Part shown: piece after piece, positions 25,260 through 33,324 of the stretch
How positions within the stretch are numbered: position 1 is the stretch's first letter
How the letters are laid out: every line of letters begins with the position of its first letter
Program-made: the position numbers and the translations under genes
Assembly: GCA_037145635.1 (NCBI GenBank)
Contig: JBBCXB010000001.1
Coordinates: 1,178,001-1,242,000, forward strand
Direction: 5' to 3'
Origin: JAATFS01 sp037145635
GTDB taxonomy: Bacteria; Pseudomonadota; Gammaproteobacteria; Xanthomonadales; Xanthomonadaceae
Length of the DNA stretch: 64,000 bases
Notes under the pieces: model-generated
What the model saw: only the letters and a program-made list of their open reading frames with translations
Told to the model about the DNA's origin: nothing
Database searches by the model: none

Positions 25260-26822
25260 GTGGGCCTGGCAACGTTGGACATCGTGATCGTGCTGGTCTA
25301 CCTGGCCGGCATCTTCGTGCTCGCGCAGTGGGTCTCGCGCGAGAAGGCCGGGCACAGCAAGAGTGCCGAGGACTACTTCCTGGCCGGCAAGTCGCTGCCG
25401 TGGTGGGCGATCGGCGCCTCGCTGATCGCGGCCAACATCTCCGCCGAGCAGATCATCGGCATGGCCGGCTCCGGCTACGCGATCGGCCTGGCGATCGCGT
25501 CCTACGAATGGATGGCGGCGCTGACCCTGCTGATCGTCGGCAAGTTCTTCCTGCCGATCTTCCTGCGCAACCGCATCTACACCATGCCGCAGTTCCTGGA
25601 ACAGCGCTACGGCAACCGCATCCGCACGCTGATGGCGGTGTTCTGGCTGGGCCTGTACGTGTTCGTCAACCTGACCTCGATCCTGTGGCTGGGCTCGATC
25701 GCGGTGGCGCAGGTCACCGGCATGGACCAGATGCTGGCGCTGGCGCTGATGGGCGTGTTCGCGCTGGCCTACCAGCTCTACGGCGGCCTCAAGGCGGTGG
25801 CGCTGACCGACATCGTGCAGGTGTCGCTGCTGGTGCTGGGCGGGCTGCTGGTCACCGGGCTCACGCTCAACGCGATCGGCGACGGCCAGGGGATGCTCGC
25901 CGGCTTCCACGCGCTCTGGCGCAACCATCCGGAACACTTCCAGATGATCCTCGCCAGGGACAACCCGTTCTACAAGGACCTGCCGGGCCTGAGCGTGCTG
26001 ATCGGCGGGCTGTGGATCATGAATCTGAGCTACTGGGGCTTCAATCAGTACATCATCCAGCGCGCCCTGGCCGCGCGGAACATCGGCGAGGCGCAGAAGG
26101 GCATGGTGTTCGCCGCGTTCCTGAAGCTGCTGATGCCGGTGGTGGTGGTGGTGCCGGGCATCGCCGCGGTGGTGCTGGCGCCGGACCTGGCCAAGCCCGA
26201 CCAGGCCTACCCGACGATGATGAAGCTGCTGCCGACCGGCGTGCTCGGCCTGGTGTTCGCCGCGCTGGTGGCGGCGATCGTGGCCTCGCTGGCGTCCAAG
26301 ATCAACTCGGTGGCGACCATCTTCACCCTGGACTTCTACGCCAAGTCGCGTCCCCAGAGCGACCAGCGCCAGCTGGTGCGGGTCGGCCGCATCGCCGCCT
26401 TCGTCGCGGTGGTGCTGGCGATCCTGACCGCGCGGCCGCTGCTCGGCGGCTTCGACCAGGCCTTCCAGTACATCCAGGAGTACACCGGGTTCTTCACGCC
26501 GGGCATCGTGGTGATCTTCATGCTCGGACTGTTCTGGAAGCGTGCCAACGAGGCCGGTGCGCTGACCGCGGCCATCGGCTCGTTCGTGCTGTCGGTGGCC
26601 TTGAAGCTGGCCTGGCCGGCGCTGCCCTTCATCGACCGCGTCGGCCTGGTGTTCGTGCTGTCGCTGCTGCTGGCGGTGGGCGTGTCGCTGGCCACGCCGG
26701 CGGCGCCGGCACGCGACCTGATCCGCACCGACGACGTGCGCTACGCCACCTCGATGAGCTTCAACGCCGGCGCGGCCGGGGTGCTCGCGATCCTGGTGGC
26801 GCTGTACACCCTGTTCTGGTGA
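25260..26822 (+). CDS. SSS-family sodium/sugar symporter
   Basis: 520 residues, about 14 membrane segments, solute:sodium symporter fold. Seen: SAEDYFLAGKSLPWWAIGASLIAANISAEQ at the N-terminus (in parts, the family's first helices and unwound region), LYGGLKAVALTDIVQ, NLSYWGFNQYIIQRALAARN, and LVAAIVASLASKINSVATIFTLDFY with the Na2-site Ser pair. This matches SGLT-type glucose/galactose carriers. GTG 25260 has CGGGAG 8 bases upstream. It lies 167 bp after the GH3 gene on the same strand and probably imports the glucose released. The stop is 6 bp from the convergent lysozyme-like gene. Confidence 0.9.
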   Translation: MGLATLDIVIVLVYLAGIFVLAQWVSREKAGHSKSAEDYFLAGKSLPWWAIGASLIAANISAEQIIGMAGSGYAIGLAIASYEWMAALTLLIVGKFFLPIFLRNRIYTMPQFLEQRYGNRIRTLMAVFWLGLYVFVNLTSILWLGSIAVAQVTGMDQMLALALMGVFALAYQLYGGLKAVALTDIVQVSLLVLGGLLVTGLTLNAIGDGQGMLAGFHALWRNHPEHFQMILARDNPFYKDLPGLSVLIGGLWIMNLSYWGFNQYIIQRALAARNIGEAQKGMVFAAFLKLLMPVVVVVPGIAAVVLAPDLAKPDQAYPTMMKLLPTGVLGLVFAALVAAIVASLASKINSVATIFTLDFYAKSRPQSDQRQLVRVGRIAAFVAVVLAILTARPLLGGFDQAFQYIQEYTGFFTPGIVVIFMLGLFWKRANEAGALTAAIGSFVLSVALKLAWPALPFIDRVGLVFVLSLLLAVGVSLATPAAPARDLIRTDDVRYATSMSFNAGAAGVLAILVALYTLFW

Positions 26823-26828
26823 GGCGGC

Positions 26829-27473
26829 TCAGGCGGGCGGCGCGGTCTCTGCGCCGTCCGTTCCGGCGGCCAGCGCGAGCAGGTCGCGCTTCTCGTTGCG
26901 GGCGCGCTGGGCCAGCGCGTCCCACAGCCGCGGCGAACTGCGGAACAGCCGCTCGGTGTGGCGCAGCTTGTAGTCCTGCACCGCCTCCACGATCTGGGCG
27001 TCGCCGAGCGTGGCGGCCTGCGCCGCGTCGCCGTAGCGCTCGCGCAGGCCGTCGACGAAGATGCGCGGCGTCAGGTCGCGGAACTGCACCGCGGTGCTCC
27101 ACACCGCATCCTGCACCGCCGGCCCGCGCCCTTCGAGGTCGAGCCCGGCGGCCCGCAGCGCCGCCAGCTGCGGGCGGTAGTGGCTGCGCTCGATGAAGGC
27201 GTGCTGGTCGTCGGCGAAGCCGGGCTCGCTGCGCGCCAGCTCGCGCCAGCGCCGGTCGAACGCCGCGCTGGCCGGCACCAGCCCGGCGAAGCGGGAGGCG
27301 TAGGCGGATTGCGCCAGGTACTCGTCCAGGGTGCCGGCGGCGCTGGACAGCTGGTACAGCCCGTAGGACTTGCCGCCGAGGTCGCCCTGGCCGGAGGATA
27401 CGGTGCCGGCCCCGCGCCGGCCGGTCTCGTAGCGCCGGGAGGTCTGTCCCAGGGTCCAGTCGTCGTCGGCCAT
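26829..27473 (-). CDS. lysozyme-like / VgrG-associated-type muramidase domain protein (putative)
   Basis: 214 residues without a signal peptide. The N-terminal signature RRYETGRRGAGTVSSG, then GDLGGKSYGLYQLSSAAGT, resembles a lysozyme-superfamily domain known from phage tail and VgrG-related proteins, where the Glu of YE(T/S) would be the catalytic acid (Glu16 here). The rest is helical and charged. Function inferred only: cleavage of peptidoglycan or another polysaccharide. No holin, immunity gene, phage or type VI gene is adjacent, so it is an orphan; the lack of an export signal is puzzling for a cell-wall enzyme. ATG 27473 has AGGA 8 bases upstream; GTG 27518 and ATG 27506 are alternatives. 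Its gene ends 6 bp from the symporter stop. Confidence 0.55.
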   Translation of the reverse strand: MADDDWTLGQTSRRYETGRRGAGTVSSGQGDLGGKSYGLYQLSSAAGTLDEYLAQSAYASRFAGLVPASAAFDRRWRELARSEPGFADDQHAFIERSHYRPQLAALRAAGLDLEGRGPAVQDAVWSTAVQFRDLTPRIFVDGLRERYGDAAQAATLGDAQIVEAVQDYKLRHTERLFRSSPRLWDALAQRARNEKRDLLALAAGTDGAETAPPA

Positions 27474-27531
27474 CGCGTCGTCCTGCAGCGGGGGAGCCCC
27501 GATCATCGCATCCGGCACGCGGGCCGTCGCC

Positions 27532-29316
27532 TCAGCGCAGCCGCCAGGGCACCGCCAGCCAGCGCTCCAGGTCCTCCGACGGCATCGGCCGCGCGATCCA
27601 GTAGCCCTGGGCCTCGTCGCACCCCCATTCGCGCAGCAGCGCGTACGCGGCCTCGCTCTCCACGCCCTCGGCCACCACGCGCAGGTCGAGGTCGTGGCCG
27701 AGGCGGATCAGCGCCGGCGCGATGGTGCTGTCGGTGCGGTTGTCGGGCAGCGAGCGGATGAACGACTGGTCGATCTTGAGCGCGCGCGCCGGCAGTTTCT
27801 TGAGATAGGTGAAGTTGCTGTAGCCGGTGCCGAAGTCGTCGATCGCGATCCGCACCCCGAGCGCGTGCACCGCCTGCAGCTGCTCGGCCAGCCGGTCCGG
27901 GTGCCGGATCATCGCGCTCTCGGTGAACTCGATCTCGATCCGGCCCGGGTCGGTGGCGTAGCGCTGCAGGCAGGCCTGCAGCACGCCGGCGAAGTCCGGC
28001 TGGTCCAGGTCGGTGGCCGAGACGTTGATGGCGATGATGAGCGCGCGGCCGGCCTGCTGCCAGAGGGCGGCCTGCGCCAAGGCGCGGTCGAGCACCCAGG
28101 CGGTGATCCGGGACATCAGCGCGCTCTGCTCGGCGAGCGGGATGAACTCCCCGGGCGGGATCGCCCCGTACAGCGGATGCTCCCAGCGCAGCAGCGCCTC
28201 GACGGCCACGCAGTGGTCGTCGTGCAGGTTGACCCGCGGCTGGTAGTGCAGCCGCAGCTGCTGCTGGCTCTCCAGGGCCTCGGGCAATGCCGCCAGCAGG
28301 CGGAAGGCATTGCGCTGGGCGGCGTCGTGGCGGCGTTCGTAGCGGCTCCAGCACTGCCCCTGCTGGCGCGCACGGTCCACCGCGGTGGTGAGCGAGCGCA
28401 GCGTGTCGGTCACGCTGTAGCTGTGGTCCAGCCCCACCGAGCCGATCGAGATGGTGGCGGCATGCGGGATGCCCTGGTGGTCGATCGCCGTGGCGAACGC
28501 CCGGGCGACGGCCTGGCAGCGCCCGGCCAGGAGCTCCTCGCTGGGGTTGCGCAGCACGAAGGCGAAGCTGCTGGTGTCCACCCGGTACAGGGTCAGCCCC
28601 TCCAGGCACTGCAGCAGCCGCTGCTTGGCGGCGACGATGTAGCCCTCGGCGTACTCCCAGCCCAGCGCCTTGACCATGTCGCGGAAGTAGTCGCCGCCGC
28701 AGACATCGACCGCCACCGCCACGTCGAGCTGGCCGGGGCGGTGCTCCGACAGCCACAGCGCCAGGTCCTCGCCGAAGCGGGCGCGGTTGGGCAGGGCGGT
28801 CAGGGCGTCGCGGTAGCCGTCGCTGCGCAGGTTCTCGATGCGCAGCACGACCAGGTCGCGCAACGCCTCCAGCTGCTCCTGCTGCCCGGGCGTGATGCCG
28901 TCGCGCGGCTGCAGGCCAATCACGCACAGGGTGCCGATGCAGTGGCCGTTGCCCAGCCGCAGCGGCGCGCCGGCGTAGAAGCGGATGTGGGGCGGGCCGG
29001 TGACCAGCGGGTTGTCGCGGAAGCGCGGGTCGCGGGTGGCGTCGGGGACCGTCAGGAACTCGCCGTCGCGCAGGGTGTAGGCGCAGAAGGACTGGTCGCG
29101 CGGGGTCTCCGGCACTTCCAGCCCGATCCGGGCCTTGAACCACTGGCGGTGCACGTCGACCATCGAGATCAGCGCGATCTCGGTGCCCATCATCCGCGTC
29201 GCCAGCGCGGCCACGGCGTCGAGGGTGGGGTCGGGCGGCGAGTCCAGCAGGCACAGCTCGTCCAGCACGGTGAGCCGGGCGGCTTCGTCGAGGGGCAGGG
29301 GCGCGGACAGCGGCAT
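27532..29316 (-). CDS. GAF - degenerate GGDEF - EAL cyclic-di-GMP protein, probable phosphodiesterase
   Basis: 594 residues, soluble. A GAF domain spans about 20-165 (SMVDVHRQWFKARIG, RDQSFCAYTL, FYAGAPLRL). A GGDEF domain spans about 170-330, but where GGDEF is expected the protein reads VDTSSFAFVL, so it is most likely inactive as a cyclase. The EAL domain (~345-594) looks intact: EALLRWEHP (Glu373-Leu375), INVSATDL, IEFTESAM, AIDDFGTGYSN (Asp493-Asp494), KIDQSF, VVAEGVES, and DEAQGYWIARPMP. It should hydrolyse c-di-GMP under control of a small ligand or redox signal through GAF. It precedes nothing in a clear operon; regA ends 92 bp upstream on the same strand, so co-expression with the RegBA redox system is possible. 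Confidence 0.88.
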   Translation of the reverse strand: MPLSAPLPLDEAARLTVLDELCLLDSPPDPTLDAVAALATRMMGTEIALISMVDVHRQWFKARIGLEVPETPRDQSFCAYTLRDGEFLTVPDATRDPRFRDNPLVTGPPHIRFYAGAPLRLGNGHCIGTLCVIGLQPRDGITPGQQEQLEALRDLVVLRIENLRSDGYRDALTALPNRARFGEDLALWLSEHRPGQLDVAVAVDVCGGDYFRDMVKALGWEYAEGYIVAAKQRLLQCLEGLTLYRVDTSSFAFVLRNPSEELLAGRCQAVARAFATAIDHQGIPHAATISIGSVGLDHSYSVTDTLRSLTTAVDRARQQGQCWSRYERRHDAAQRNAFRLLAALPEALESQQQLRLHYQPRVNLHDDHCVAVEALLRWEHPLYGAIPPGEFIPLAEQSALMSRITAWVLDRALAQAALWQQAGRALIIAINVSATDLDQPDFAGVLQACLQRYATDPGRIEIEFTESAMIRHPDRLAEQLQAVHALGVRIAIDDFGTGYSNFTYLKKLPARALKIDQSFIRSLPDNRTDSTIAPALIRLGHDLDLRVVAEGVESEAAYALLREWGCDEAQGYWIARPMPSEDLERWLAVPWRLR

Positions 29317-29408
29317 ATTCCGTTAGCGGCTAGAACGGGCGAAGCTTGATGGTGGGACAGACGCGCCGTGGACGCCAGCACCGCGTGCGGGCGGGCCGGC
29401 GCGCGTCC

Positions 29409-29987
29409 TCAGCGGCCGGGGTCGCGCAGCGGGCCGGGACTGGGGCGCTTGGTCAGCTTGCGCTGCAGCGAGCGGCGGTGCATCCCGAGCAGCCGCGCCG
29501 CGGCCGACACGTTGCCGCCGGTCTCGTGCAGCGCCTGCTGGATGTGCTCCCACTGCAGGCGGCTGAGCGGGGTCATCATCTCCTGCGCGGCCTCTTCCTC
29601 GTCCGGCTCGGGCAGCTCGTCGTCGTCCTCGCCGATGGCGCGCATGATCGTGGAGATGTTGGCCGGCTTGGGCAGGTAGTCGTCGGCGCCCAGCTTGATC
29701 GCCTCGACCGCGGTGGCGATGCTGGCGTATCCGGTCACCAGCAGGATCCGCATGTCGGCGCGGATGGCGCGCAGCGGCTGGATCAGCGCCAGGCCCGAGT
29801 CGTTGCCGAGCTTGAGGTCGATCAGGGCGAAGTCGGGCTGGGCGCGGCGGGCGGTGGCCACCGCGCTGGCGGCGTCGCTGGCGGTCACCGCCTCCACCCC
29901 CCGGCGGGCCAGGCTGCGCTGCAGCGTGCGCAGGTAGAGGGTGTCGTCGTCGACCAGCAGGCCGGTGGTGCGGGGGGGCAGGTTCAT
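29409..29987 (-). CDS. regA: RegA/PrrA-type response regulator
   Basis: 192 residues. Receiver domain with phospho-acceptor Asp57 in ALIDLKLGNDSG, conserved DDD near the N-terminus and Lys in YLPKP. A Glu/Asp-rich linker leads to a Fis-type HTH: GGNVSAAARLLGMHRR, closely following the conserved RegA helix-turn-helix. RegA homologues control photosynthesis, respiration, fixation or denitrification genes in response to redox state in other Proteobacteria; here the targets are unknown. The start overlaps the regB stop by 4 bases (ATGA), so the two are made together. Confidence 0.93.
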   Translation of the reverse strand: MNLPPRTTGLLVDDDTLYLRTLQRSLARRGVEAVTASDAASAVATARRAQPDFALIDLKLGNDSGLALIQPLRAIRADMRILLVTGYASIATAVEAIKLGADDYLPKPANISTIMRAIGEDDDELPEPDEEEAAQEMMTPLSRLQWEHIQQALHETGGNVSAAARLLGMHRRSLQRKLTKRPSPGPLRDPGR

Positions 29988-31210
29988 GTCGTCGCTTCCT
30001 TTACGGGCAGGGGCAGGCGAAAGCCGACCCGCGCGCCGCTGCCCTCGGCGGGCAGCATCCACAATTCCCCGCGCAGCCGCTCGACCGTGGCGTGGGAGAG
30101 CGCCAGGCCCACCCCCATGCCGTCGGGCTTGCCGCTGTTGAACAGGGTGCCGGGCAGCATCGCCTTGGCGGTGTCGAAGCCGGGGCCGTAGTCGCGGACC
30201 TCGCCGTGCAGCTGGTCCTGCTCGAGGCGCAGGGTGAGGTCGATCTGCGGCCGGCCGCTGCGCTCGCCGGCGTCGGCGGCGTTGTTGAGCAGCACCATCA
30301 GCAGGTGGCCGACGCCGGGCTGCAGCCGCAGCCGCAGGGGGGCGTCGTCGTTGCGGCGCAGCTCGATGGTCGGGCGCACCAGGCGCCACTGTTCGAGCAC
30401 GTCCTGCACCGCCACGGCGCTGGTGAGGTCGCGGCCGTCGGCCGGGGCGGCCAGCGCCAGCACCCGCTCGTGGCATTGCACCAGCAGCTCGCGCAGGGTG
30501 TCCAGGTCCTCGCGCAGCTCCGGCTGCTCGCACTGGTCGGCGACATCGTCGGCCAGCAGGGTCATCGTCGCCAGCGGGGTGTTCAGCTCGTGCGCGACCG
30601 AGGCCGCGTGCGTGGCCAGTGCGACGATGCCCTCGTTGCGGGCGAAGCGTTCGCGCAGGGTGGAGATCTCGCGTTCGCGCTCGCGCAGCGAGGAGGCCAG
30701 CCGGGTGGAAAACACCAGCACCACCGCCGCCGATAGCAGGAAGTTGGCCGCCATGCCCCACAGGTGCAGGGCCATCGGATCGTAGCGGCCGGAGGGCAGC
30801 GGCAGCCCGAAGGCGGCGCTGACGCCGTAGCCGAGCACGCAGGCTGCCGCCACCGCCAGGGTCCAGGAGGTCGGCAGCGCCAGCGCCGCCAGCGCGATCA
30901 GGATCAGGAACAGCGAGCCGAACGGGTTGGCGATGCCGCCGCTCCAGCCCACCATCCAGGTCAGCACCGTCACGTCCACCAGGATGTGGCCGAACGCGGT
31001 GGCCGAGTGCGCCGAGTCCGAATGCGCCACCCGCAGCTGCGCATACAGGTTGAACAGCGCCAGCGCGGCCACGCCCGACCACAGCGGCGCCTGCGGCAGG
31101 TCCAGGCCCATCGGACCGGCGGCGACCAGGATGGTCGCGGCCTGGCCGGCCGTAGCAAGCCAGCGCAGGCTGCACAGGGTGCGCAGGAAGGAGGCGTCAG
31201 AGGTATTCAT
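29984..31210 (-). CDS. regB: RegB/PrrB-type redox sensor histidine kinase
   Basis: 408 residues with about six membrane helices. Between them is the ubiquinone-binding heptad GGIANPF (residues 91-97), identical to the RegB consensus GGxxNPF. The H-box is VAHELNTPLATM with phospho-acceptor His207. Cys246, 39 residues on in LLVQCHERV, takes the place of the redox-active Cys of RegB (about 40 residues after the His). The ATPase domain shows VLLNNAADAGE (N-box), VRDYGPGFD (G1) and GMGVGLALS (G2). So both known redox inputs, quinone and thiol, appear conserved. A RegA-box-like palindrome lies in the promoter region at 31247-31265, pointing to autoregulation. Confidence 0.93.
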   Translation of the reverse strand: MNTSDASFLRTLCSLRWLATAGQAATILVAAGPMGLDLPQAPLWSGVAALALFNLYAQLRVAHSDSAHSATAFGHILVDVTVLTWMVGWSGGIANPFGSLFLILIALAALALPTSWTLAVAAACVLGYGVSAAFGLPLPSGRYDPMALHLWGMAANFLLSAAVVLVFSTRLASSLREREREISTLRERFARNEGIVALATHAASVAHELNTPLATMTLLADDVADQCEQPELREDLDTLRELLVQCHERVLALAAPADGRDLTSAVAVQDVLEQWRLVRPTIELRRNDDAPLRLRLQPGVGHLLMVLLNNAADAGERSGRPQIDLTLRLEQDQLHGEVRDYGPGFDTAKAMLPGTLFNSGKPDGMGVGLALSHATVERLRGELWMLPAEGSGARVGFRLPLPVKEATT

Positions 31211-31246
31211 CTGCCTGCCATGCTATGCGTTCACGCCGATGGCCGC

Positions 31247-31265
31247 ATGCGACAAACCGTCGCAT
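31247..31265. promoter_or_regulatory. RegA/PrrA/RegR-box-like palindrome between regB and ispG
   Basis: ATGCGAC-AAACC-GTCGCAT: perfect 7-bp arms with a 5-base spacer, 37 bp before regB and 81 bp before ispG. The core GCGACA-N4-GTCGC fits the published RegA/PrrA/RegR consensus form (GNGRCR - short spacer - GNCGC). Assignment is by eye. Confidence 0.6.
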
Positions 31266-31333
31266 CGGCCCTCGCGACCGCCTCGCCGCTTAACCGCCGG
31301 CGATCGGCGCACGAGAGAGCCGGGGCGTCAGGC

Positions 31334-31339
31334 TAAAAT
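31334..31339 (+). promoter_or_regulatory. -10 element TAAAAT of ispG, six bases before the ATG
   Basis: TAAAAT ends 6 bases before the ispG start codon, so transcription would begin at about the A of the ATG and the mRNA would be leaderless. No Shine-Dalgarno is present, in agreement. No clear -35. Confidence 0.5.
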
Positions 31340-31345
31340 AGCCGG

Positions 31346-32611
31346 ATGCACGACGCCGTCACCCGCCCGACCCCGCCCGCCGACGCCAGCGCCTGGCCCC
31401 GGCGCCTCACCCAGCCGGTCAGGATCGGCAACGTCACCGTGGGCGGTGGCCGCCCGGTGGTGGTGCAGTCGATGACCAACACCGACACCGCCGACATCGC
31501 CGGCAGCGTCCGGCAGGTCGCCGAGCTGTGGCGCGCCGGGTCGGAGATGGTGCGCCTGACCGTCAACAACCCCGAGTCCGCCGCCGCCATCCCGCGCATC
31601 GTCGACAAGCTGCGGATGATGGGCATCGAGGTGCCGCTGATCGGCGACTTCCACTACAACGGGCACCAGCTGCTGGCCGCCGAGCCGGCCTGCGCCGAGG
31701 CCCTGGCCAAGTACCGCATCAATCCGGGCAACGTCGGCTTCGGCAAGAAGAAGGACCTGCAGTTCGCCCAGTTGATCGAGTTCGCGATCCGCTACGACAA
31801 GCCGGTGCGCATCGGCGCCAACTGGGGCTCGCTGGACCAGGCCCTGGCGGCGCAGCTGATGGACGAGAACTCCCGGCGCGAGACGCCGTGGGACGCCGGC
31901 CGGGTGCTGCGCGAGGCGCTGATCCGTTCGGCGGTGGACTCGGCCGAGCGCGCGGTCGAGCTGGGCCTGGGCCGCGACCGCATCGTGCTCTCGGCCAAGG
32001 TGTCCGGGGTGCAGGAGCTGATCGCGGTCTACCGCGACCTGTCGGCGCGCAGCGAGTTCGCGCTGCATCTCGGCCTGACCGAGGCCGGCATCGGCAGCAA
32101 GGGCATCGTCGCCTCGAGCGCGGCGCTGGGCGTGCTGCTGCAGGAAGGCATCGGCGACACCATCCGCATCTCGCTGACGCCCGAGCCGGGCCAGTCGCGC
32201 ACCCAGGAAGTGGTGGTCGCCCAGGAACTGCTGCAGACCACCGGCCAGCGCGCCTTCACGCCGATGGTCACCGCCTGCCCGGGCTGCGGCCGCACCACCT
32301 CCGAGTTCTTCCAGGAGCTGGCCAAGGTGGTGCAGAACCATGTCCGCGCCAAGATGCCGGAATGGAAGGTCAGCCATCCGGGCGCGGAGAACATGACCCT
32401 GGCGGTGATGGGCTGCGTGGTCAACGGGCCGGGCGAGTCGCGCCACGCCAACATCGGCATCTCGCTGCCGGGCACCGGCGAGGCGCCGTCGGCGCCGGTG
32501 TTCGTCGATGGCGAGAAGACGGTCACCCTGCGCGGCGAGAACATCGCCCAGGAATTCGTGGCGCTGATCGACGACTACGTCCAGACCAAGTATGTCCGTC
32601 GCGCCGGCTGA
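31346..32611 (+). CDS. ispG: 4-hydroxy-3-methylbut-2-en-1-yl diphosphate synthase (flavodoxin)
   Basis: 421 residues. Converts MEcPP to HMBPP in the MEP isoprenoid pathway using a [4Fe-4S] cluster. Motifs: VVVQSMTNTDTADI, VRLTVNNPESA, PLIGDFHYNGHQLL, RINPGNVGFGKKKD, RIGANWGSLD, and the cluster-binding regions TACPGCGRTTSEFFQEL and MGCVVNGPGESRHANIGISLPG. Cytoplasmic. Divergent from regB, with a RegA-type palindrome between them, so an oxygen- or redox-linked control of this Fe-S enzyme is conceivable. Its 3' end overlaps the PAP2 gene by 20 bases. Confidence 0.97.
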   Translation: MHDAVTRPTPPADASAWPRRLTQPVRIGNVTVGGGRPVVVQSMTNTDTADIAGSVRQVAELWRAGSEMVRLTVNNPESAAAIPRIVDKLRMMGIEVPLIGDFHYNGHQLLAAEPACAEALAKYRINPGNVGFGKKKDLQFAQLIEFAIRYDKPVRIGANWGSLDQALAAQLMDENSRRETPWDAGRVLREALIRSAVDSAERAVELGLGRDRIVLSAKVSGVQELIAVYRDLSARSEFALHLGLTEAGIGSKGIVASSAALGVLLQEGIGDTIRISLTPEPGQSRTQEVVVAQELLQTTGQRAFTPMVTACPGCGRTTSEFFQELAKVVQNHVRAKMPEWKVSHPGAENMTLAVMGCVVNGPGESRHANIGISLPGTGEAPSAPVFVDGEKTVTLRGENIAQEFVALIDDYVQTKYVRRAG

Positions 32612-33299
32612 GAGCCCGGCCGGCTTCCGCCAGTGGTTGCGTGGCAATGCCTGGCGCCTGGCGCTGCTGTTCGTCGGCGTGCTGTTGCCGCTGGGCGGCT
32701 TCGTGGCGCTGGCCGACGAGGTGCACGCGCTGGAGCCGTTCGTGTTCGACGAGCCGTTGCTGCTCGGGTTGCGGCACTGGGCCTCGCCCGGGCTGGACGG
32801 TTTCTTCGTGTGGGTCTCGCGGCTGGGGTACCAGTACGGCGTGATCCCGGGCGACATCGCGATCGTGCTGGTGCTGCTGGCGCTGCGGCGCTGGCGCGAG
32901 GCCAGTTTCGCCGGCTTCGGCTTCGGCGGCTCGGCGCTGCTGAACCTGGGCGCCAAGCACTTCTTCCGGCGCGACCGCCCGAGCCTGTGGGAATCGATCG
33001 CGCCGGAAAGCACCTACAGTTTCCCCAGCGGCCATGCGATGGGCTCGATGACGCTGACGGCGGTGGTGATCGCGCTGGCCTGGCGCACCCGCTGGCGCTG
33101 GCCGGTCGCGCTGGCGGCGGGCGCCTTCGCACTGCTGGTCAGCGTCTCGCGCGTGTATCTCGGGGTGCATTACCCGTCCGACATCCTGGGCGGCTGGTGC
33201 GCGGCCCTGGCCTGGGTGGTGGGGCTGTACCTGGTGATGTTCCGCAGTGCGCACCGGCCGCGCTGGCGCCGCACGTCACGCGCATTGCCGGGCGGCTAG
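32592..33299 (+). CDS. PAP2-family membrane phosphatase
   Basis: 235 residues with about five or six membrane helices. The three-part phosphatase signature is complete: KHFFRRDRP (KxxxxxxRP), SFPSGHAMGS (PSGH) and SRVYLGVHYPSD (SRxxxxxHxxxD). Substrates of the family include phosphatidic acid, phosphatidylglycerol phosphate and undecaprenyl pyrophosphate. The 20-base overlap with ispG, a gene for isoprenoid precursor synthesis, makes undecaprenyl pyrophosphate recycling an attractive guess. The active site would face the periplasm. Confidence 0.9.
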   Translation: MSVAPAESPAGFRQWLRGNAWRLALLFVGVLLPLGGFVALADEVHALEPFVFDEPLLLGLRHWASPGLDGFFVWVSRLGYQYGVIPGDIAIVLVLLALRRWREASFAGFGFGGSALLNLGAKHFFRRDRPSLWESIAPESTYSFPSGHAMGSMTLTAVVIALAWRTRWRWPVALAAGAFALLVSVSRVYLGVHYPSDILGGWCAALAWVVGLYLVMFRSAHRPRWRRTSRALPGG

Positions 33300-33324
33300 C
33301 GCCCGCGGCGGCCGCGCGTCGGTC

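Noticed and set aside
21991..25272. 1093-codon minus-strand frame opposite pgi and the GH3 gene
   Set aside because: Same reason: composition-driven open frame crossing two real genes and their intergenic region.
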